Shown: piece by piece, positions 37,826-48,761 of the stretch
How the letters are laid out: every line of letters begins with the position of its first letter
Numbering within the stretch: position 1 is the first letter of the stretch
Source: Macrostomum hystrix
Taxonomy: Eukaryota; Platyhelminthes; Macrostomidae
Length of the DNA stretch: 64,000 bases
Assembly (NCBI GenBank): GCA_950097015.1
Contig: CATNEN010000012.1
Coordinates: forward strand, 2,845,501 to 2,909,500
Reading direction: 5' to 3'
Notes under the pieces: model-generated
Seen by the model: only the letters and a program-made list of their open reading frames with translations
What the model was told of the DNA's origin: nothing
Databases searched by the model: none
Position numbers and translations under genes: made by a program

Positions 37826-38572
37826 TGGATTAAGAGAGAGAGAAGGAAGCGGATTAAGAGGGAGAGAAGGAAGTGGATTAAGTGGGAGAGAAGGAAGTGG
37901 ATTAAGAGAGAGAGAAGGAAGCGGATTAAGAGGGAGAGAAGGAAGTGGACTAAGAGAGAGAGAAGGAAGTGGATTAAGTGGGAGAGAAGGAAGTGGATTA
38001 AGTGGGAGAGAAGGAAGCGGATTTAAGAGAGAGAGAAGGAAGCGGATTAAGTGGGAGAGTAGGAAGCGGATTAAGTGGGAGAGAAGGAAGCGGATTTAAG
38101 AGAGAGAGAAGGAAGCGGATTAAGTGGGAGAGAAGGAAGTGGATTAAGTGGGAGAGAAGGAAGCGGATTAAGTGGGAGAGAAGGAAGCGGATTTAAGAGA
38201 GAGAGAAGGAAGCGGATTAAGTGGGAGAGTAGGAAGCGGATTAAGAGAGAGAGAAGGAAGTGGATTAAGAGGGAGAGAAGGAAGTGGATTAAGAGAGAGA
38301 GAAGGAAGCGGACTAAGAGAGAGAGAAGGAAGTGGATTAAGTGGGAGAGAAGGAAGTGGATTAAGTGGGAGAGTAGGAAGCGGATTAAGAGAGAGAGAAG
38401 GAAGTGGATTAAGTGGGAGAGAAGGAAGCGGATTAAGAGGGAGAGAAGGAAGCGAATTAAGAGGGAGAGAAGGAAGCGGATTAAAAGGGAGAGAAGGAAG
38501 CGGATTAAGAGGGAGAGAAGGAAGCGAATTAAGAGGGAGAGAAGGAAGCGGATTAAAAGGGAGAGAAGTTAG
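37826..38572. repeat. 24-bp purine-rich minisatellite
   Basis: About 31 copies of a 24-bp unit: GAGAGAAGGAAGCGGATTAA followed by GTGG. Alternatives are AGTGGATT, AGAGAGAG, AGAGGGAG and an inserted T (GATTTAAG). The Lys/Arg/Glu-rich + frames are repeat artefacts of a period divisible by 3. Confidence 0.95.
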
Positions 38573-39879
38573 TGGATTTGGGGGATTTGGGAGAGAGGAA
38601 GAATTGGACTAAGTGGGGTTTAGGAACCGTATTAAGAGGGATTTGGGAAGAGAGGGAAGGAAGTGGTGAAGGATTGGAATTTGGGGTTTATGAGCTTAGT
38701 GGCTACTTTGAGCTTATAAAAAGCTTTAAGTTATTTTTCAAGGCCCGAAAAAAGCAAAAAAACTCACAGATGCCGTGCAGCAGCTCAGACCTGACTGCCG
38801 TGTCACAATGAATGTCGGGTGACTCTCGATGATCACTAACTGCCGGCTGCATGTTTTTCGCTCTCTCGCTTCTCTCCTTGTTGTGTGGCCGGGGTGTCCT
38901 CTCTTATAAGCTTAGTGAGAGAGAGAGAATGAGCAATCTGGTGCAGATAATAAGGCGGTCCATATGAGCAACAAACGGTTGTGGTGGAGTGGGCCAATAA
39001 ATAAAGCCGAAACAAGCGCGCCGTGCTGATAAGAAGAGAAATTTGGAGCCCAGAGACCCTTGCTGCTCCCAGGTCTTCCCCTAGAGCGGGAGAAACCCGT
39101 GCGTGCACCTATAGTTCGCTGTTCCTCTACTTCCCAATTGAAGCAGAGCAAGTTAATTAAAGCCATAGAGTGAGTCGAAAATAAAAAATCGACCGAGTGA
39201 GAACCAGCTCCGGCCTTATCAGTGCAAATATTTGTTGAAACTGTTGGGTGACTTTCGCAGTAACTCCCGCCCCAATCTCAAACTCTTCCAACGACCAGCC
39301 GCCGCGAGCTGCGTCTCAAACGGATGTTTCTAGCACAGATGACGAGTAAATGGACAGAAAAGAGAAACAGTGCCACAGTGGCCGGACCCCCCGCCATACA
39401 GCCTTATCTACAAATTGGGATTTGCTTAACTGTCGGCAAATTTCGTGCCGAGAGATAAGGGGCCGGAGTTTTTTGATATATTGCTTCAAATTGTGAGCTG
39501 GCCGAGTAAAAGGGCTCGTTGTGCAAATATGGGAAAATCTGATCGAAATCCTCGCTGGCCCCAAATAAAATCCTCATTCGTATCTCTGCTTAGCTCTCTG
39601 TTGCAGTTTAAGCATAGAAAATACTTCCAATAGAATCAAATCCCAAAGCGGCGATAACCTTTTAAACAACAGAAATAGCTAATGATTGATTTGCTATTTG
39701 ACCTCTGCGGCTACGTTGGCATTTGTAGCATGCAGGTATGACTAGAATTAATGTCACACTGACTCAAATACTGTCAAGAATAGCCGACAGAGAAATTATA
39801 TTCGACGATTGAATTTAATGGGGTAAAAATGTAAAAATGATAACTTAAAAATATAATGAGCCATCAAGAGAGGATGATA
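38573..39879. other. unique stretch, no gene recognised
   Basis: About 1.3 kb of complex DNA with short open frames on both strands and a GA-rich run near 38915. Nothing matches a known family. Confidence 0.45.
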
Positions 39880-41106
39880 AAGGGAAGAGAGAATGAGAAG
39901 GGAAGGAGGGGGTGAGAAGGGAAGGAGGGGATGAGAAGGGAGGGAGGGGATGAGAAGGGAAGGAGGGGATGAGAAGGGAAGGAGGGGGTGAGAAGGGAAG
40001 GAGGGGATGAGAAGGGAGGGAGGGGGTGAGAAGGGAAGGAGGGGATGAGAAGGGAGGGAGGGGATGAGAAGGGAAGGAGGGGATGAGAATGGAAAGTGAC
40101 AATGAGAAGGGAAGGAGGGGATGAGAAGGGAAGGAGGGGGTGAGAAGGGAAGGAGGGGATGAGAAGGGAGGGAGGGGATGAGAAGGGAAGGAGGGGATGA
40201 GAAGGGAAAGAGGGGATGAGAAGGGAAAGAGGGGATGAGAAGGGAAGGAGGGGATGAGAATGGAAAGTGACAATGAGAAGGGAAAGAGGGGTTGAGAAGG
40301 GAAAGAGGGGATGAGAAGGGAAAGAGGGGATGAGAAGGGAAGGAGGGGATGAGAATGGAAAGTGACAATGAGAAGGGAAGGAGGGGATGAGAATGGAAAG
40401 TGACAATGAGAAGGGAAGGAGGGGATGAGAATGGAAAGTGACAATGAGAAGGGAAGGAGGGGATGAGAATGGAAGGAGGGGATGAGAAGAGAAAGAGGGG
40501 ATGAGAAGGGAAGGAGGGGATGAGAATGGAAGGTGACAATGAGAAGGGAAGGAGGGGATGAGAAGGGAAGGAGGGGATGAGAAGGGAAGGATGGGATGAG
40601 AAGGGAAGGAGGGGATGAGAAGGGAAAGAGGGGATGAGAAGGGAAGGAGGGGATGAGAAGGGAAAGAGGGGATGAGAAGGGAAAGAGGGGATGCGAAGGG
40701 AGGGAGGGGATGAGAAGGGAAGGAGGGGATGAGAAGGGAAAGAGGGGATGAGAAGGGAAGGAGGGGATGAGAAGGGAAGGATGGGATTAGAAGGGAGGGA
40801 GGTGATGAGAAGGGAAGGAGGGGATGAGAAGGGAAGGAGGGGATGAGAATGGAAGGAGGGGATGAGAAGGGAAGGAGGGGATGAGAAGGGAGGGAGGGGA
40901 TGAGAAGGGAAGGAGGGGATGAGAAGGAAGGAGGGGATGAGAAGGGAAGGAGGGGATGAGAAGGGAAGGAGGGGATGAGAAGGGAAGGAGGGGATGAGAA
41001 GGGAAGGAGGGGATGAGAAGGGAAGGAGGGGATGAGAAGGGAGGGAGGTGATGAGAAGGGAAGGAGGGGATGAGAAGGGAAGGAGGGGATGAGAAGGGAA
41101 GGAGGG
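39880..41106. repeat. 19-bp purine-only minisatellite, about 1.2 kb
   Basis: About 64 copies of GATGAGAAGGGAAGGAGGG. Variants are GGGAGGGA, GGGAAAGA and a recurring AATGGAAAGTGACAATG insertion-like unit between 40080 and 40540. The + strand is almost purely A and G. The Ser/Pro/Phe-rich minus-strand frames are artefacts. Confidence 0.96.
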
Positions 41107-41978
41107 TATTTGTTAGATTTGTATTTTAGATTTCAGGAAAAGTTAACCAGCTGATGTCGGCCTACTAGGTTTAAAAGAAGAAAAGCAAAGAACAATATCA
41201 GAATCTACTGCAGCATTTGCGTCATTGACCCATTGAAGACGAGACGGGCACTTGCAAAAGAAGATCTCTTATCTCTTCAGATATTGTGTTATATTAGCAT
41301 CTTGCATTGTTCATTCTCTTTCACCTTCTCTTTTCTGCTATTTTTAAGAACAACAGAGCCTCACAAGTCTGTGGCACAACCCCCCGGTAATACAGCTACA
41401 GAATCTGCATTAGAAATCTCATTTAGTTTGTCAAGTGGCCATGCTTCACCTGTTGCCCATTCCGACAATGCGCCAGTGCCTTATAGCCAATATAATAGAA
41501 AATTAAAAATGCAGTTCTATAGAAAGAGAAAATTGGCAAACGAAACTGTCAATTTGCGACGACCTCCCGCTGAGAAAATTTACTCATTATCTAACAGGTA
41601 GGAATGACCCGCTGCTGCATGGTCTAGTTGCTAGCCGCTATTCCTCTCCTGATGAATGCTGCTCATTTAGCAAGCTACTTTGCTTTTCAGATGCTAAGTC
41701 GGTATTATGGTAATGGTGTATGCAGTAAAAGAGAAAATGAGAAAATGCTTCGCAAACACTTCTAAATGAAGCATCTAGTGCTATTGGTGAATTTAGGAAT
41801 TTTAATCGGCAATTGTTCCAATTAGAGATGTAGAAAATACTGACCAAACGTCACTCAATCTAATAAGTTGCAAAACATTAGGCGATCGTGCTGTCACGGA
41901 CACGGTAGTCTATAATAACACTTGTACTGAAATTCCAAAATATTCCTCTGATGGAAAATTTTTATATGGAGGCAGCAT
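41107..41978. other. unique stretch, no gene recognised
   Basis: A 122-codon open frame at 41233-41601 (+) begins with a hydrophobic segment, but I recognise no family and see no splice partners. No other structure was found before the mariner target site. Confidence 0.4.
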
Positions 41979-41980
41979 TA

Positions 41981-43010
41981 CGAGGGGCATTCAAAAAGTT
42001 TTGGCAACTGGTCTACTATTCAAAAACAGTAACTGCAAAAAACAACTGAACATGTTACAATCCTTCAATGTAGTCTCCCCCTCTCTCAATGCACTTTTGG
42101 TGCCGCCGAATCCATGCTTCGAATGCGCCACGGTACTACCGGAGTAGAAGCTAGCGTTCACATTCTGGTCCATTAGGCACCATTATGACGGCCACGGGCC
42201 CAGATGTGCTGATGAAGAGGACGAACATCTCCTTCCGGGACCGAAAGCTGGACCGCAGGACAGTCGGCCTCGCGTCTCCAGAGCCCACCCAGGCCTTGTT
42301 CTGCATCTTCTGGGGCACTTGAAAATAAAAAAACCATTTCTCATCACCTGTAACGACGTCGGAAAGCCTCTGGCTGCCTCCTGGACCGAAGTTGCGCAGG
42401 AATTCCTGGCTGCACCGCACCCTCTCCATCTTCTGCTCTTCTGTCAGGAGGTGGGGCACCCAGCGGGCGGTGACCTTGCGGAGGCCCAGGTGGCTGTGCA
42501 GGATGATGTGCGCACTGCCATCGGAAATACCGACAGTCTCGCTAATCACAGCGACGGTAATGTTTGGATCCTCGTCCACCAGAGTCCTGACAGCAGCGAT
42601 GTTGGCTTCGGTCACAGCTGTGCTGGGTCGTCCAGACCGGGGGTCTTCGTTCAAGGAGTTTCGTCCGGCGTTGATGGACTCTATCCACCTGGCGACCGTG
42701 CGATAGGAAGGGGCTTGGTCCCCGACTACCTGGACCAGGTCTGCATGGATTTTGACCGCGCTTTCTCCGAGTCGTGAGCGCATGAAAACGTAGAATCGCC
42801 ACTGGTCTGGTTGCACTGGCTCCATTTTTGACAGAGTGTAAAACACCACCTTGCGTTGGCCACGCGGAAGTATAACACATTCGAGTGGAGAAAGTCATAC
42901 TCTATGGTTAAAACCAATATGTCTGCGATTTCGTAAAAAAATTAAACGCTTTGTGATGTGTACTTTTGGAGATATTGGGTCAGTTGCCAAAACTTTTTGA
43001 ATGCCCCTCG
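41981..43010 (-). mobile_element. mariner-family DNA transposon, 1,030 bp, non-autonomous
   Basis: Bounded by perfect 30-bp terminal inverted repeats (41981-42010 and 42981-43010, beginning CGAGGGGCATTCAAAAAGTT) and flanked by TA at 41979-41980 and 43011-43012. This is the TA duplication typical of Tc1/mariner insertion. It contains a minus-strand transposase remnant with mariner motifs. Full mariners are usually about 1.3 kb, so some 250 bp are missing internally. Intact termini suggest a fairly young copy that could be mobilised in trans; that part is inference. Confidence 0.95.
42055..42825 (-). pseudogene. mariner transposase, frameshifted and internally deleted
   Basis: From ATG at 42825 the frame runs to a stop at 42151 (about 224 residues). 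It shows the mariner N-terminal helix-turn-helix region (YRTVARWIESI, NEDPRSGRPS), then VPHLLTEEQK and the first catalytic aspartate in VTGDEKWFF. After GPVAVIMVPNG the frame is lost. The +1 frame continues with NVNASFYS, then sequence is missing. A third frame holds the usual C-terminal EAWIRRHQKCIERGGDYIEG, ending in TAA at 42055-42057. The block carrying the second and third catalytic aspartates is absent, so no active enzyme can be made. Confidence 0.92.
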
Positions 43011-43012
43011 TA

Positions 43013-43734
43013 TCTATTCATCAAGTAGACTATATAGCTACACTATTTTATAAGAAAATCAACTTTCTACATTGACACCGAGAAATTTGTCAAAGCAATC
43101 TACTTTTAGGCACCCATATACGACTAAGTCTACTGTGAGTAGCAGATTGTAGGCTTGTGTTAATAATTTATCTTAAAATGCATTAATTATCTAAAGAAGA
43201 AGACAGTCGATGGTTTGCAAAGTTTAAAGAATGAGCAGCAGAATCTTATTGTTGACTGAAATTCGGAATTAAAGTTTCCGAAAATTACAGACTCCACTCC
43301 CGGCCTTCCTGTTTTGGCACTGTACACCCGAGCAGTCATCGTACACTGAAAGCGCTCAAATTGAATGTACATTCACGACCCCCCACGCGGTTGAATGTAC
43401 GCATGAGCAAAGGAAAATGGGGTTGTTGGTGGAGAGAGGATGGATTTTTCTCTCCCGTGCCGCCGTCCCGGCCAAGGCCGTGCTCGCCTTGGCTTTAATA
43501 GTATGGCATCTACTGTTCCATTTATAGCTTTACATTCCTTCCTAGGTTTAGTTAGAATAAAGAAATGGTCTCAATATTTAGTTCAACCATTATCTTCCCT
43601 TAGCGCATAGGGTTAGTGAGCGCTGCATTGCCTTAGAAGACATAAAATAGACTAATGAGTGTCAGAGGTTAAAGCAAATCTGAGCCATTGAAAGTAGATT
43701 GAAAGTAGCCTGCAGGCAACAATCCAAGAAGAAC
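43013..43734. other. upstream region of the 5'-nucleotidase-like gene
   Basis: Probable promoter and 5' untranslated region. No clear TATA box was identified. The right end of the mariner lies about 720 bp before the ATG. A short inverted-looking pair of TTGAATGTAC words occurs at about 43361 and 43391. Confidence 0.35.
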
Positions 43735-46700
43735 ATGACGACAACCAGGGCTAGAAAGGCCACACCGGCGTCTAAGGAGTTGAAAATTTTGCACTTTAAC
43801 GATGTCTACAACATAGAATCAGCCGGACACATCGGCGGCGCGGCTAGATTTGTCACAGCGCTGAGGTCGTACTCAACCGATGTGCAACCCTTGGTGCTAT
43901 TCTCTGGCGACGTGTTCAGCCCGTCCACCATTAGCACTGTTACACGCGGCCAGCACCTAGTTCAGGTGTTGAAAGCATGCAAAATTGACGCCGCCTGTTT
44001 TGGCAATCACGACTTCGACTTCGGCGTAGACAATCTGGTTCAGTGCAGCCAGGCCACGGGTTTTCCCTGGCTCCTGTCCAACATTATCGACAGGGAGACA
44101 GGGGCACCCCTAGCCGACGGCAAGGAGAGCGTCTGCATCGACCACGCGGCCTCCGGACTGCGCGTCGGCATCATCGGCTTGGTGGAGATGGAATGGGTCG
44201 ACACCCTGTCCACAGTGGACCCGGAGGACATTCGATTCTTTGACTTCTGTACTAGAGGCGACCAGCTCGCCAGCAAGTTGAAGTCTGAGCAGGGCTGCGA
44301 CCTGGTGCTGGCGCTGACTCACATGCGCTGGCCCAACGACAGGAAGCTGGCTAGAGCTACCAAACACATCGATATCATACTCGGTAAGGGCGAGACAGAG
44401 ACAGCGCTAATCTATTACTTATTAGATGACGAGGCTTTCAACTATAAGAACAAGGCTATATTTACTCCCGCTGTTTGTCTAAGGGCCTGTGAAATGACTA
44501 GCACTCGTTTCTGAAGCGCAAGTCAAAAGTTTGTTTTTATACATTTTCTATTTGTAGAGTTATCTTTCCATAATAGTCCCCCCTATAGTTCTCAATGTGG
44601 AGAGTTATCCACCTATTATCTTTGTTAATTGGGAGAATTATCCTCCTTTAATATTCCCGATTGGGAGAATTATCCTCCTTTAATATTCCCAATTGGGAGA
44701 ATTATCCTCCTTTAATATTCCCGATTGGGAGAATTATCCTCCTTTAATATTCCCGATTGGGAGAATTATCCTCCTTTAATATTCCCAATTGGGAGAATTA
44801 TCCTCCTTTAATATTCCCGATTGGGAGAATTATCCTCCTTTAATATTCCCAATTGGGAGAATTATCCTCCTTTAATATTCCCAATTGGGAGAATTATCCT
44901 CATTTAATATTCCCAATTGGGAGAATTATCCTCCTTTAATATTCCCAATTGGGAGAATTATCCTCATTTAATATTCCCAATTGGGAGAATTATCCTCCTT
45001 TAATATTCCCAATTGGGAGAATTATCCTCCTAATATTCTCAACTGGTAGAATCATCATCGTTTACTATTCTCAATAGGGAGAATTATCCTTATTTAATAT
45101 TCCCAATTGGGAGAATTATCCTGCTTTTAATATTCCCAATCGGGAGAATTATCCTCCTAATATTCTCAACTGGTAGAATCATCATCGTTTACTATTCTCA
45201 ATCAGGAGAATTATCCTCATTTAATATTCCCGATTTGGATAATTATCCTCCTTTGATATTCCCGATTGGGAGAATTTCCCATATCCCTATTTTGCAGAAT
45301 TAGATTCTCCTGTCAAATACCCAATCATTGGAATTATCCTACAATCATATATTCTCCATTAGGATAAATATCCTCCTATATATAATACCCTGAGCATTGC
45401 ACCCAATATCCTAATAAAAAACCGACCCAGGCGGACACGATCACAACTACGGCATCGAGTTCATCAACAATCGAGCCATAGTTAAAAGCGGTACAGATTT
45501 TCGTCAGTTCAGCGCCATCACCCTCACAATAGCCGCCGGCGCGCCGATGGAAGTCAAGATTGAAACTGTCGATGTGGACGCTACCCGGTTCAGCGAGGAC
45601 CCCGATGTGGCCAAAGCTGTCGAGGTGCTTAACTGGCTGTTTGGCCACAGTAACATTTTCTAGCCCTTTTCCACTTCTGCCTTACCTGTCCTCGGCTGTC
45701 TGTTCTTAACTGTCTCTCTTTACCTGTCTCTCGTCACCTGTATCTCGTCACCTGTCCGTTCTTATCTGTCTGTTTTTACCTGCCTGTTCTCACCTATCTG
45801 TTCTCACCTGTCTGTTATCGCCTGTCTGATCTCACCTATCTGTTCTCGCCTGTCTATTCTCGCCTGTCTGTTATCGCCTGTCTGTTATCGCCTGTCTGTT
45901 ATTGCCCGTCTGTTCTCACCTGTCTGTTCTCGCCTGTCTGTTCTCGCATGTCTGTTCTCGCCTGTCTGGTATCGCCTGTCTGTTCTCACCTGTCTGTTCC
46001 CGCCTGTCGGGTATCGCCTGTCTGTTCTCGCCTGTCTGTTCTCACCTGTCTTTTCTCGCCTGTCTGTTCTCGCCTGTCGGGTATCGCCTGTCTGTTCTCG
46101 CCTGTCGGGTATCGCCTGTCTGTTCTCTCATTTCCGTCCTCGCTCTCACCTGTCGTGTTCACTTATCCGTGCCGACTGAAAGTGACTCTGCTGCCCCTTT
46201 TCTCGACCCTGTCCCATAGAGCCACGTTGAGAACCTGGAGAAGAGCATGAAGCGAGTGCTGGGCCAGATCGACTGTCCCATGGAGTGCCGCTTCGATCAC
46301 ATTCGCACTCAGGAGACCAACCTGGGCAACTTCATGTGTGACATTGTGCTCACTGCTCTGCAAGCGGACTTTGTACTGGTGAACTCGGGCTCGTTCAGGG
46401 CCGACTGCATCATACCGGCTGGCGACTTCCGGCTGGGCGACCTCAGCCGACTGTTTCCTATGCTGGATCCGCTGGTTGTGCTGGGCATCGACGGCCGCAC
46501 CCTGCTGGCCGCGCTGGAAAATGGAGTCTCTATGTGGCCCGCACTGGAGGGACGCTTTCCACAGGTTCGTTTCCACCCCTTCATCATCCGCCCTTTCATC
46601 ATCCGCCCTTCATCATCCACCCCTTCATCATCCGCCCCTTCATCATCCGCCCTTCATCAGCCGCCCCTTCATCATCCGCCCTTCATCATCCGCCCTTCAA

Positions 46701-47647
46701 CATCCGCCTCTTCATCATCCACCCTTCATCATCCGCCCTTCATCATCCGCCCTTCATCATCCGCCCCTTCATCATCCGCCCTTCATCATCCGCCCTTCAT
46801 CATCCGCCCTTTCATCGTCCGCCCCTTAATCATCCGCCCCTTCATCATCCGCCCATTCATTATGCGCCACTACATCATCCGCCCCCTTCATTATCCACCC
46901 CTTCATTATCCGCCCCTTCATTATCCATCGCTTTATTTGCCGCCCTCCATCATCCACCCCTTCATCATTCGCTCCGGCATCATCCGCCGCTTCATTACCC
47001 GCCCCTTCATCATTCACTCCTTCATCATCCGCCTCATCCTCATGCGCCCAATCACGCAGGTGTCGGGCCTGCGTTTCCGCTTTGATGGCTCGCGCCCGCC
47101 TGGCAACCGGGTCGACCCGGCCAGCGTGCGCATTGGCGACCGGACATTGGTCCTCGACGCCCAGTATCGCATGGCAACTAAATACTATCTATTCTGCGGC
47201 CGCGACGGCTACGACATGCTGCCCAGCTGCCAACTCCTAGTCGACGACGAGGACGGGCCGGTGTGGAGTGTGGCGGTGCAGAACTATTTCACAGCCAGCG
47301 GGGTGCTCCGCGGCTGGCTTAGGCTGAAGAATCAGCACAGGTGCCGGCTCAGGCCAATGAGCCGCCGCCGGTCCTGCGTGGCCGAGCCGGAGGAACCGGA
47401 GATGCCGCCAGCTTCAAAGCGGCCGCGTAGAAGCAAAAATTCGAAAGATAATTGGGACACTGTGCGTCGCGAGTTCGCGCCCTGCTCAACAAAAGAGGAG
47501 GCGGCTTTTGCAGCGCCAAGGCCAACGGTTGAGGGCCGCATTGTCGAGACATCGGCGCTGGCAGCTGCGACTGCCGAGGCAGCGACCGAGACGGATAAGG
47601 GAGGGGAGACAGCGGAAGGAGTGGTCGAAGGGGATAAATTAGATTGA
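43735..47647 (+). CDS. 5'-nucleotidase/UshA-family metallophosphoesterase
   Basis: Four exons, 43735-44383, 45431-45624, 46220-46564 and 47060-47647, join in phase to 591 codons plus stop. Metal-site motifs are present in order: HFNDVYN (D23), FSGDVF (D59), GNHDFDFG (N91, H92), LTHMRWP (H196) and GGHDHNYG (H219, H221). The last is formed across the first splice. The C-terminal 5'-nucleotidase domain has RTQETNLGNFM, VNSGSFRAD and FPQVSGLRFRFD, the last spanning the third splice. The family hydrolyses nucleotides or related phosphoesters with two metal ions. No signal peptide or GPI signal is visible, so a cytosolic enzyme is likelier than ecto-5'-nucleotidase. The tail after about residue 500 is basic (KRPRRSK) and then Ala/Glu-rich. 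All three introns hold minisatellites. I chose ATG 43735 because it is the first methionine; substrate is unknown. Confidence 0.9.
44622..45260. repeat. 32-bp intronic minisatellite with palindromic core
   Basis: About 20 copies of a 32-bp unit, TATTCCCAATTGGGAGAATT followed by ATCCTCCTTTAA, inside intron 1 of the nucleotidase gene. Many units contain the perfect palindrome CCCAATTGGG; others have CCCGATTGGG. Toward the right, units diverge (CTCAACTGGTAGAATCATC, twice). Confidence 0.95.
45690..46150. repeat. 15-bp intronic minisatellite
   Basis: About 30 copies of CGCCTGTCTGTTCTC in intron 2 of the nucleotidase gene. Variants are ACCTGTCTG, TTATCG and CGGGTATCG. Pyrimidine-rich on the sense strand. 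Confidence 0.93.
46575..47050. repeat. 15-bp intronic minisatellite
   Basis: About 32 copies of CTTCATCATCCGCCC with small length changes, filling nearly all of intron 3 of the nucleotidase gene. It starts about 10 bp after the donor and ends about 10 bp before the acceptor. No stop falls in one frame, so a read-through of the intron is open. The conserved FPQ-VSGLRF junction argues that it is spliced out. Confidence 0.94.
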
Positions 47648-47709
47648 AGGGGATTTTCGTTTTTTACTTGCTCTCTCTTTTGAGGCAGCAGATTTTAAGC
47701 AGTTGCAAT

Positions 47710-48305
47710 TCAGGTGAGATTTGAGTTGCAATTCAGGGGAGATTTGAGTTGCAATTCAGGGGAGATTTGAGTTGCAATTCAGGGGAGATTTGAGTTGCAA
47801 TTCAGGTGAGATTTGAGATTTAATTCGGGTGTGATTTGAGATCTAATTCGGGTGTGATTTGAGATCTAATTCGGGTGTGATTTGAGATCTAATTCGGGTG
47901 AGATTTGAGATCTAATTCGGGTGTGATTTGAGATCTAATTCGGGTGAGATTTGAGATCTAATTCGTGTGTGATTTGAGATCTAATTCAGATGAGATTTGA
48001 GATCTAATTCGGGTGTGATTTGAGATCTAATTCAGATGAGATTGGAGATCTAATTCGGGTGTGATTTGAGATCTAATTCGGGTGAGATTTGAGATCTAAT
48101 TCGGGTGAGATTTGAGATCTAATTCGGGTGAGATTTGAGATCTAATTCGGGTGTGATTTGAGATCTAATTCGGGTGAGATTTGAGATCTAATTCGGGTGA
48201 GATTTGAGATCTAATTCGGGTGAGATTTGAGATCTAATTCGGGTGAGATTTGAGATCTAATTCGGGGGAGATTTGAGATATAATTCAGATGAGATTTGAG
48301 ATCTA
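47710..48305. repeat. 23-bp minisatellite just downstream of nucleotidase stop
   Basis: About 26 copies of a 23-bp unit: GAGATTTGAGATCTAATTCG followed by GGT. The first five copies are a distinct subtype (GAGTTGCAATTCAGGG). It begins about 60 bp after the stop codon, so it may lie in the 3' untranslated region. Confidence 0.95.
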
Positions 48306-48761
48306 CAAGTAATTAGAACCATTAGATTATTGATAAGAGACTGCAAGTAAATGTTTGCGAAGGTTTTCGAAAGTCTAGAACATTGAGTTACTGTACTCAT
48401 GAACTCATAACAATTTATAGATAGAAAATACTAAATGTCAATGAAATTATTCAAATTAATCTGGTGCTTTTTGTATGTTCTTCTGCGAGCTGCACAAAGC
48501 ATCTTTTAATTGATCACATCTATTGATTTTTCTGATCTTCACATTTAACAAGAAACGAAAAAAGCAATCCTAACAAATTAGAAATATATTAATTTTTATT
48601 TCTAGCAAGTGTATTCGTATTTTTTCTTTTTTTCTGCATATCACAAAATATAACACTTAAATACTAATCAGAAATGAAGTAAAAGAGACACCTGGTTCAA
48701 AGATTGCTTCTGCTGTTTTTCTGCTTTTCTGATGAAAATTCTATAAGAGTTTAAGATTATC
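48306..48761. other. AT-rich unique spacer
   Basis: AT-rich DNA between two arrays. No gene or RNA was recognised. Confidence 0.45.

Noticed and set aside
38002-38612. Lys/Arg/Glu-rich proteins on the + strand
   Set aside because: All lie in the 24-bp purine-rich array, whose period is divisible by 3.
41233-41601. A 122-codon open frame with a hydrophobic start
   Set aside because: No recognised family, no splice partners and no codon bias. Noted only as a possibility.
46534-47085. Pro/His/Ser-rich protein across nucleotidase intron 3
   Set aside because: It is the CTTCATCATCCGCCC array. Splicing restores the conserved FPQ-VSGLRF junction.
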